DNA of 64,000 bases from Spinactinospora alkalitolerans. GTDB lineage: Bacteria; Actinomycetota; Actinomycetes; Streptosporangiales; Streptosporangiaceae. Of this stretch, positions 8,351 to 14,678 are shown piece by piece. Location: NCBI RefSeq assembly GCF_013408795.1, contig NZ_JACCCC010000001.1:6448001-6512000 (forward strand). The letters run 5' to 3'. Within the stretch, counting starts at the first letter, position 1; every line of letters starts with the position of its first letter. The notes under the pieces are model-generated. The model saw nothing but the letters and a program-made list of their open reading frames with translations. It had not been told where the DNA came from and searched no databases. Made by a program: the position numbers and the translations under genes.

Positions 8351-9531
8351 CCATGACTTCTACCGCGTCCAACGTTCCCGTTCTGCTGGATGGGTTTCGC
8401 ACACCGTTCGGCAGGTACATGAAGAGCCTTCGTGGAATGAGCGCCCGCCAGCTGGGCGCACACGTTGTCGAAGGCTTGGTGAGTCGGCACGAAATGCTGC
8501 GCACCTGCGACGGCGTGTTACTCGCGCAGGTCCTCCAGGGCGGACACGGGCAGAACCCGGCCCGCCAGGTGGCCGTGAGCGGGGGTGTCGACACGAGAGT
8601 GCCGGCGTTGACGCTCAACAACGTGTGCCTGGGCGGCATGGCCGCGATCGCCGACGCCTCACGACGGATCCGGTGCGACGAGGGACGCTCCTACGTCGTG
8701 GGCGGGGTTGACTCGATGAGCGGTGCGATGCACGCGGGGTACGTGCGCGCCGGCGCATCGATGCGGTCGTTGGAGATGGTCGACACGTTGTCGACTGACG
8801 GGCTGTGGTGTGCTCTGCAGGACGAGTCGATGGGCAGCCTGTCCGATCGTGCCAACGCGGATCTGGGTATCGACCGTGAGGTGCAGGACCGGATCGCTCT
8901 GCGGTCTCACCAGCGCGCGGCACAGGCCCGCGACGACAAGCGGCTCGCAGACGAGATCCTGCCGATCGGATCGGGGGAGCAGACGGTCCTCAACGATGAG
9001 GGAATCCGGGACGACGCCAGTCTTGCCGGCCTGGGTGGCCTGCGTCCCGCCTTCTCCGATCCCGGCACGATCACCGCGGGCAACGCCTCTCAGATGACCG
9101 ATGGGGCCGCGATCGGAGCCGTCACCTCGATGGGGGTGGCAGAGCGCGCGGGTGTGCGGCCGCTGGCGCGGGTCGTAGCCTGTGCCGAGGTCGCCGGGCC
9201 GGACGCCCGGCTGCACCTGCAGCCCGCGCGCGCGATCGAGAAGGTCCTGGCCCGAACGGGACTGCGGCTGGCCGAGGTGGGGATAGTCGAGATCAATGAG
9301 GCTTTCGCGGGGGTCGTCGAAGCCAGCCGGCGCGAGCTCTCCCTTCCCCTGGACATCGTCAACGTGAACGGGGGGGCCATCGCGCTGGGGCACCCCCTTG
9401 GTGGCACAGGCTTCCGGCTGGCGTTGACGCTTGCACGGGAGCTCGTCCGCCGCGGGGAACGTTACGGCGTGGCCAGCCTGTGCGGAGGCGGGGGACAAGG
9501 AGCCGCCGTTCTTCTGGAGAACACGCGATGA
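8347..9531 (+). CDS. Acetyl-CoA C-acetyltransferase (thiolase)
   Basis: 394 residues, full thiolase length. The active site is complete: nucleophile Cys94 in LNNVCLGGM, EINEAFA near 316, His349 in GGAIALGHPLGGTG and Cys379 in LCGGGGQG. It should cleave acetoacetyl-CoA, or a related 3-oxoacyl-CoA, with CoA to give acetyl-CoA, completing the route opened by the synthetase. ATG 8347 overlaps the DUF35 stop (ATGA), indicating translational coupling; GAGGA is 8 bases upstream. Confidence 0.92.
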   Translation: MTMTSTASNVPVLLDGFRTPFGRYMKSLRGMSARQLGAHVVEGLVSRHEMLRTCDGVLLAQVLQGGHGQNPARQVAVSGGVDTRVPALTLNNVCLGGMAAIADASRRIRCDEGRSYVVGGVDSMSGAMHAGYVRAGASMRSLEMVDTLSTDGLWCALQDESMGSLSDRANADLGIDREVQDRIALRSHQRAAQARDDKRLADEILPIGSGEQTVLNDEGIRDDASLAGLGGLRPAFSDPGTITAGNASQMTDGAAIGAVTSMGVAERAGVRPLARVVACAEVAGPDARLHLQPARAIEKVLARTGLRLAEVGIVEINEAFAGVVEASRRELSLPLDIVNVNGGAIALGHPLGGTGFRLALTLARELVRRGERYGVASLCGGGGQGAAVLLENTR

Positions 9532-9629
9532 GTGCGGGACGGGGGCCAACACGGATCTGAGGACTGTGTCGAGCTGATTTTTCGTTAGTTTTCCTGCAAC
9601 GGGATGATAGGGATTGTGGTAAGAACACG

Positions 9630-10070
9630 ATGAGCACTTCCAACGGATGGTCCGGAACGCGTTTCGGAATGCCTGAGAACGGTGCTTCGGCGAGCATCAC
9701 GAAAAAGCTGGGCCAGCATGAGGTCGAGTTGTTCAGCGAGATGACGGGGGATCGCAACCCCCTGCACGTTGACGAGGACGCGGCGAACGCATCACGGTTT
9801 GGCGGGCTGATTACCCAGGGCGGGGTGACATCAGGGCTGCTCAACGCTGTCGTCGCAGAGAAGCTCCCAGGGCCCGGGACGGTGTTCCTGTCAGTATCGT
9901 GGAAATTCAGGCGTCCCACATATTTCGGTGAAACAATGAAGGCGATCGTCACCGTCACGAACGTGCGGGAAGACAAACCGATCTGCACGCTCGATACGAG
10001 CGTCGTCAATGCCGATGGCGAGACGTGTATCGAGGGCGAGGCTGTCACCTACACGTCAGCCGTGGATTGA
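9630..10070 (+). CDS. MaoC-like (R)-specific enoyl-CoA hydratase
   Basis: 146 residues forming a single hot-dog domain. The hydratase 2 motif FSEMTGDRNPLHVDED supplies the catalytic Asp41 and His46, followed by GGLITQGG. It hydrates trans-2-enoyl-CoA, or runs in reverse on (R)-3-hydroxyacyl-CoA, and resembles short PhaJ-type enzymes. It lies about 100 bp after the thiolase on the same strand. No strong ribosome site is visible. It fits processing of a short hydroxyacyl or enoyl intermediate. Confidence 0.87.
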   Translation: MSTSNGWSGTRFGMPENGASASITKKLGQHEVELFSEMTGDRNPLHVDEDAANASRFGGLITQGGVTSGLLNAVVAEKLPGPGTVFLSVSWKFRRPTYFGETMKAIVTVTNVREDKPICTLDTSVVNADGETCIEGEAVTYTSAVD

Positions 10071-10074
10071 GCTG

Positions 10075-11349
10075 ATGTGGAGGAAGCGGTCGGAGAAGCC
10101 GGCGCCAACCGGCCAGGACGTCCCGGCGTCGGGAGGTGCGTCCTCGGTGGGCACCCCCACGAGCCTGCCTAGCGGTGCCTACCGAGGATTGGCCTGGTTA
10201 GCCCTTGCCATGTTGTTGGGCATGGCGACATGGTTCTCCGCGAGCGCGGTGGTCCCACAACTCACCGCCAGGTTCGAGCTGTCGGCCTCATCATCCGCCT
10301 GGCTCACGATCGGGGTCCAGCTCGGCTTCGTGTTCGGCGCGATCGCGACGGCGTTCACCAGTGCCGCGGATCGCTTCGGCCCTCGGCACCTGATGTGCGC
10401 GGGTGCGGTTCTGGCGGCAGTGGCCAACCTCGGACTACTCGCCGTGGACAGTGGTGGCCAGGCCATCGCTGTGCGTCTGCTGACGGGGGCCTGCCTGGCC
10501 GGCGTCTACCCTCCGGCGATGAAAGCCATATCCACCTGGTTTCCGGTTTCCAGAGCCACGGCGATCGCGGTGATGATCGGGGCCTTGACGCTCGGGTCGG
10601 CATCGCCTCATCTGGTTGCCACGGTCGGCGGCCTGGACTGGCGGCTCGTCGTCATCGGCACGAGTGTTCTCAGTGCGCTGGGTGGACTGACGGCTCTGCT
10701 CCTCGCGACAGACGGACCGTATCCCTTCCCGGGCAGCCGGTTCCGCGTCGGCGAAGCGCTGCGTGCCTTTTCCGCTCGCCCGGTCCTGCTGACTTCCCTG
10801 GGCTACTTCGGGCACATGTGGGAACTGTACGCAATGTGGTCGTGGTTCGCGGTCTTCTTCGGATCAGTGCTCTTTCACGGAGACGACACTCAGACAGGAT
10901 CATGGGTCAGTTTAGTGACCTTCCTCGTCATTGGTGTGGGTGCCGTCGGTTGCTGGGTCGGGGGCCGTATGGCGGAGCGGATCGGTAGTGCCCGCACCGC
11001 CATCATTTCGATGCTGATATCTGGCTCGTGCGCGCTTGTCATCGGGTGGTTCTCCGCAGGACCGGTGTGGCTCGTCGTGATCTTAGGTCTGATCTGGGGG
11101 TTCTGGGTTATTCCTGATTCGGCGCAGTTTTCGGCTCTGGTTACGAAGGTAGCTGACCAGCGCTACGTCGGGAGTATGCTCACACTGCAGATGGCACTCG
11201 GTTATACCGTCACAGTGCCCGCGGTCTGGTTAACTCCGATCATACGCGAGTCAGACGGGTGGGGCTGGACTTTTGTGTTGCTAGCCCTTGGCCCCGCCGC
11301 CGGTGTCCTGGCCATCAGAAGCCTTGTCCGGAGAAACCTCGATGCCTGA
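10075..11349 (+). CDS. MFS transporter
   Basis: 424 residues, about twelve hydrophobic helices after a 35-residue polar N-terminus. MFS loop signatures include SAADRFGPRHLM after helix 2 and GGRMAERIGSA in the second half. Relatives are usually annotated as nitrate or organic-anion type carriers, but the substrate cannot be assigned. ATG 10075 begins 5 bases after the MaoC stop, so it is likely co-transcribed as a second transporter of the cluster. The ribosome site is weak, suggesting coupling. Confidence 0.85.
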   Translation: MWRKRSEKPAPTGQDVPASGGASSVGTPTSLPSGAYRGLAWLALAMLLGMATWFSASAVVPQLTARFELSASSSAWLTIGVQLGFVFGAIATAFTSAADRFGPRHLMCAGAVLAAVANLGLLAVDSGGQAIAVRLLTGACLAGVYPPAMKAISTWFPVSRATAIAVMIGALTLGSASPHLVATVGGLDWRLVVIGTSVLSALGGLTALLLATDGPYPFPGSRFRVGEALRAFSARPVLLTSLGYFGHMWELYAMWSWFAVFFGSVLFHGDDTQTGSWVSLVTFLVIGVGAVGCWVGGRMAERIGSARTAIISMLISGSCALVIGWFSAGPVWLVVILGLIWGFWVIPDSAQFSALVTKVADQRYVGSMLTLQMALGYTVTVPAVWLTPIIRESDGWGWTFVLLALGPAAGVLAIRSLVRRNLDA

Positions 11350-11368
11350 CCGGGCCCAGGAGGTTTAT

Positions 11369-11666
11369 TCATAATTCGGTGATGTCAGTCTGAATAAGCA
11401 GAGGCCGGTGGTCGCTTCGAAGAAGCGTTTCCAGCCGACGGAGCCCGCTGTCGAGAAGAGGGGCCGTCAGGCCGGTGGGGCGCGAGTGCGATCTCCCGGT
11501 TCAGTCGCGAGTGGCCAGCGGCATCGATGATCTTCACGACGACGCCCGACCCGACGTAAACGTGGTGGGAGCTGCTCTCGACGGTGGCCATGGGGCCAGG
11601 GTCGAGGCCCGGGGCCGCTGCGGCGATCGCGTGAGTGGCATCGTGAGCTTGCCGCAAGTCGGTCAT
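11369..11666 (-). pseudogene. Phosphotransferase (APH-like) fragment, frameshifted
   Basis: The start MTDLRQAHDATHAIAAAAPG is followed by VESSSHHVYVGSGVVVKIID, the strand carrying the ATP-site Lys of aminoglycoside phosphotransferase-like kinases, then SRLNREIALAP. There the frame shifts at a C4 run near 11480: the other frame continues as TGLTAPLLDSGLRRLETLLRSD and ends at TGA 11369. Full enzymes of this family are about 250-300 residues, so even after repair the gene lacks its catalytic loop. ATG 11666 has GGAG 5 bases upstream. It marks the right edge of the catabolic cluster. Confidence 0.6.
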
Positions 11667-11741
11667 GAGCACTCCAGCCGTAGACGGTGATCCTGAGCCG
11701 CCCCGGTTTTCGTAGAGTCCGATGTGCTGTTTCAGGCCCGA

Positions 11742-12323
11742 CTAACGGGACGTCTGCATGAGCCGTTCGACGGCCGAGAGCACGACGGCACGGTCCTGGG
11801 GGGCGGTGTCCAGAGCGCGGTGGATGGTCAGTCCCTCGATAAGTGCGTCGATAAGACGCGCCGTGGTCGGATCGAAGTGCCGCTCCAGAGCGGTGCGGCT
11901 GCTGCGCATCCAAGCGTTGGTGAGGTCGCGGTAGGCCGGATCGCGGGCAGCGAGGGTGTAGAGCTCATGGGTCAGCACGAGGTCTCGCTGGGTGCTGAAC
12001 ACGTCGTTGGTGATGATCGCGACGACGGCTTGCTTGGCTTCGTCGACGTCGACAGCGGCAGCCATCCGCTGATCGAACTGCTCGATGACCGACTGGGAGA
12101 ACCGGGCAAATGCTTCGTGCAGCAGTTCGTTCATGCCGGTGAAGTGGTAGGTCATCGAGCCGAGCGGGACGTCCGCTGCGGCGGCGACATGCCGGTGGGA
12201 AGTGCCGGCGACGCCACGCTCGGCGATCACGTCGAGACAGGCGCCGATGATCCGCTCCCGACGGTCGGGGTCGTGGCGGCGGCGATGGACTCGCGTCGGA
12301 TCGGAGCTGCGCGTCGAGGTCAT
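11742..12323 (-). CDS. TetR/AcrR-family regulator
   Basis: 193 residues. The DNA-binding domain reads RRERIIGACLDVIAERGVAG, then HRHVAAAADVPLGSMTYHFT, a standard TetR helix-turn-helix; the rest is helical and ligand-binding. It is divergent from the MFS gene at 12501 across about 180 bp containing a palindrome, the usual layout of an efflux pump with its repressor. An upstream GTG at 12338 is an alternative start (SKLTMTST extension); neither has a convincing ribosome site. Confidence 0.86.
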   Translation of the reverse strand: MTSTRSSDPTRVHRRRHDPDRRERIIGACLDVIAERGVAGTSHRHVAAAADVPLGSMTYHFTGMNELLHEAFARFSQSVIEQFDQRMAAAVDVDEAKQAVVAIITNDVFSTQRDLVLTHELYTLAARDPAYRDLTNAWMRSSRTALERHFDPTTARLIDALIEGLTIHRALDTAPQDRAVVLSAVERLMQTSR

Positions 12324-12482
12324 GGTCAGCTTAGACACTCCGGGTTCTGCGGTCGGGTCGCCGACCCGCGAGGCTGACGCCTCCCTGCGTCCGCTCGGCC
12401 TTTCACGTGCCGTGACCGGCTCGTTTGGGGATCACCTTCGAAGTAATCCGCCACTGTCATAGGCATCATCGTAATCGACTCG

Positions 12483-12502
12483 ATGTGTACGATCGTACGC
12501 AT
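12483..12502. promoter_or_regulatory. Palindromic operator overlapping the MFS start codon
   Basis: GTACGATCGTAC (12487-12498) is a perfect 12-bp palindrome, extending with one mismatched pair to 20 bp that includes two bases of the ATG at 12501. A bound TetR dimer would cover the start region, giving tight repression; mRNA from here would be near-leaderless. Confidence 0.6.
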
Positions 12503-13721
12503 GGGCATCGACGTACGGGTCCGGCCTGCGCGGGCCGACCAGCAGGCGCGGGCCGCGGTCGCGGTGTTGTTCCTGACGAACGGGGCCTTGTTCGCCAACC
12601 TCATCCCGAGGTATCCGGAGATCAAGGCCGGTATCGGCATCGAGAACGCGGTCTACGGACTGGCCGTGGCCGCGTTCCCGACCGGTGCGATTCTCGCCGG
12701 CCTGGCCGCGGCAACGCTGATTCGCAGATTCGGATCGGCGAAGGTGGCCGTAGCGGGCACGATCCTCACGAGCCTCGGTGTCATCGCTGCGGGTCTCGCG
12801 CCTTCCATCGTCGCGTTCACGGCGGGTCTGTTCTTCGCCGGAGCCATGGACGCGATCACCGATGTTGCTCAGAACACCCATGGCCTGCGCGTCCAGCGAC
12901 GCTACGGCCGCTCGATCATCAACTCCTTCCACGCGGTGTGGTCCATCGGCGCTGTCCTGGGTGGCTCTATGGCCGCCGGTGCGATCGCGCTGGACCTACC
13001 CATCGGGGTGCACCTGGGCGTCTCCGCTGCGGTCTTCTCGACCGTCTCGGTCGTCGCGCTGCGGTCCTGTCTTCCCGGCCGCGACGAGGTGACGGAGGAC
13101 AAAGCAGCGCCCGATGCCGAGACGCCGCGCACATCGCTGCGCGCCACGCTCAGCCCTCGGATCGTGTTCGTGATCATCGCCCTGGTCCTCATCGCGATCG
13201 CCGGAACAATCGTCGAGGACGCCGGCAACTCCTGGGCAGCGCTCTACCTGTCCGGACCCTTGAACGCACCCGCCGCGCTGGCCGCGACGGGCTACATCGC
13301 TCTCGTCGGCGCGCAGTTCGTCGGCCGCCTCATCGGTGACCGGCTTGTGGACCGGTTCGGACAACGCGCCGTTGCGCGTGCGGGCGGCCTGATCGCCGCA
13401 GTGGGCATGGGCCTGGCGCTGGCGTTTCCGACGATCCCGGGAACGGTTCTCGGCTTCGCGGCCGCCGGCCTGGGTGTCGCCACGCTCGTGCCCGCCGCCA
13501 TGCACGAGGCCGACGAGCTTCCCGGACTGCGCCCCGGAACCGGGCTGACCATCGTCTCCTGGCTCATGCGCCTGGGCTTCCTGCTCTCCCCGCCCCTCGT
13601 CGGGTTCGTCGCGGACGCCTCCGAGCTCCGCATCGGCCTGATGGTCGTCCCGATCGCAGGCGCACTCGTCGTCGTGCTTGCCGGCATTCTCCGCGCCCGC
13701 CCGAACCGCACAGTCTCATAA
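12501..13721 (+). CDS. MFS transporter (sugar-transporter-like subfamily)
   Basis: 406 residues with about 12 hydrophobic helices. Typical features include NGALFANLIPRYPEIK in helix 1, loops RRFGSAKV and GDRLVDRFGQRAVAR, and a polar central loop (residues 185-215). The sequence type resembles the FucP/ByeA-like branch of MFS carriers. Start ATG 12501 lies inside the palindrome; ATG 12483 in the same frame is possible but would encode the operator. Divergence from the TetR gene suggests regulated export of a toxic or signalling compound. Confidence 0.84.
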   Translation: MGIDVRVRPARADQQARAAVAVLFLTNGALFANLIPRYPEIKAGIGIENAVYGLAVAAFPTGAILAGLAAATLIRRFGSAKVAVAGTILTSLGVIAAGLAPSIVAFTAGLFFAGAMDAITDVAQNTHGLRVQRRYGRSIINSFHAVWSIGAVLGGSMAAGAIALDLPIGVHLGVSAAVFSTVSVVALRSCLPGRDEVTEDKAAPDAETPRTSLRATLSPRIVFVIIALVLIAIAGTIVEDAGNSWAALYLSGPLNAPAALAATGYIALVGAQFVGRLIGDRLVDRFGQRAVARAGGLIAAVGMGLALAFPTIPGTVLGFAAAGLGVATLVPAAMHEADELPGLRPGTGLTIVSWLMRLGFLLSPPLVGFVADASELRIGLMVVPIAGALVVVLAGILRARPNRTVS

Positions 13722-14303
13722 CCCTGGGTGAAGAGGACGTGCGGGGCCTGGCACTGAGGTTCTCTTGGTCGCGTGGGGGTGGTGGTCGGCGGCCGAGGTG
13801 TGCTGTGCGGCCGGGTGGTCGGCCGGGGGACGGGTGGTCTGCGCGGGAGGAGCGGCAGCGAGGGCGGCGGTGGATCCGGGCGGGCGCACATGTTCGTTCT
13901 GTGGTGGTTTCCTCGGCGGGAGAGGGGCCGCGCCGTCCGGGCCCGCCGTCGCCCTGCTGATGTGTGAGGATCGGGTTCGTACAGGGGGTCGGCTGTCGCA
14001 GTGCGCGTAGCGTCGGCGGCATAGCGGGTCCGGGCCTGGGGAATCGCACCCCTGCCCCACGAACGCAGTCGTCAAAGCTCGGTTGGCGTCGCTTTTTCCG
14101 TCCAAGGCCGCTCGCCACCCGGCAGCGGACAGGGCCGCAGTCGGATCTCCGGCGGGGGCCTTTGACAGCAGTGGTGACAGCAACGCGGCTACGCCCGGCC
14201 GTCTCGGCCGCGATATGCCTGTTACGTATTCAGCCAGCGGCTCGCCATTGACCGTAGTTATCGGCGATGATCGCTGAGTGCCTACGACCGCCATCCATCT
14301 GAG
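13722..14303. other. Non-coding stretch upstream of the CRISPR locus
   Basis: No ORF here looks convincingly coding. A short plus-strand frame (13765-14010) has a lone CSFCGG motif but low-complexity Gly/Ala composition. Bases 13831-13873 resemble a stretch at 31711-31755 (listed separately). Bases near 14041-14056 read like the complement of a tRNA T-arm but no tRNA can be folded. Confidence 0.4.
13831..13873 (+). repeat. Dispersed repeat, copy 1
   Basis: The 23 bases at 13851-13873 are identical to 31733-31755, and the flanks (GTGGTCT...GGCGG before; GGGC.CAC after) are also similar. Both copies lie in non-coding DNA in the same orientation. It could be the relic of a mobile or gene fragment. 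Confidence 0.45.
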
Positions 14304-14332
14304 AGTAGAGCTGCTGCATGAACAGCTCTACT
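14304..14332 (+). promoter_or_regulatory. Perfect 10-bp hairpin at the head of CRISPR leader 1
   Basis: AGTAGAGCTG (14304-14313) and CAGCTCTACT (14323-14332) are perfect complements around a 9-base loop. It has no T-tail, so a protein-binding operator or structured RNA is likelier than a terminator. It touches the start of the conserved leader; leader 2 lacks it. Confidence 0.45.
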
Positions 14333-14408
14333 TGATGGGTGCTTTGCCCGATTCTTGAGAAGTGAATAAAATCAGCGTCCAAGGCGAGAAAACACGCAGG
14401 TCATCCAG
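14331..14408 (+). promoter_or_regulatory. CRISPR leader 1
   Basis: About 78 A/T-richer bases that align with the leader of the main array at 23829-23906: shared blocks are GATGGGT, GATTCT, GAAGTGAAT, AGCG and AACACGCAGGTCAT immediately before the first repeat. Leaders carry the array promoter and spacer-integration signals, so the plus strand is the transcribed strand. Confidence 0.7.
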
Positions 14409-14558
14409 CTGCTCCCCGCACACGCGGGGATGGTCCCTTCGGCCGGGCCACCGGGGTGAGCTTGGGCTTCTGCTCCCCGCACACGCGGGGATGGCCCCAG
14501 CGACGATCTGCAGCAGCCCGGCCGAGGTGACTGCTCCCGCGCACGCGGGGATGATCCC
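14409..14558 (+). CRISPR. Degenerate type I-E mini-array, 3 repeats and 2 spacers
   Basis: Repeats at 14409-14437, 14470-14498 and 14531-14558 are separated by two 32-bp spacers. All start CTGCTC instead of GTGCTC; the first two have loop ACAC, the second ends GGCCCC, and the third has lost one C (28 bp) and reads GATGATCCC. Repeats 1 and 2 keep the CCCCGC/GCGGGG stem that Cas6e recognises. The array lies between a conserved leader and cas3, on the same strand as the cas genes. Guide-like regulation of cas expression is possible (see findings). Confidence 0.85.
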
Positions 14559-14678
14559 GGGGGTGAGTCGCGGATGCGGCTCCCCCTCTCGCCGCTCTTC
14601 GCTGCCAGATTTACCCACAATTGGGGAATTTTCTCGGCTTCCCGTGCCTTCTCGAGGTCTATCCAGTTGAATGCGGTC
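14559..14678 (+). promoter_or_regulatory. Gap between mini-array and cas3
   Basis: These 120 bases hold no ORF. They include an A/T-rich patch (ACCCACAATTGGGGAATTTT, 14615-14634) that could serve as a promoter or operator for the cas operon. A transcript starting in leader 1 would also run through into cas3. Confidence 0.3.

Noticed and set aside
14030-14095. Possible minus-strand tRNA
   Set aside because: A T-arm-like GGGG-N7-CCCC is present but no acceptor, D or anticodon arm can be paired.
14438-14530. Ten-base complementarity between mini-array spacer 1 (TCGGCCGGGC) and spacer 2
   Set aside because: The stretch is GC-rich and nearly self-complementary; chance is enough and no proper PAM flanks it.
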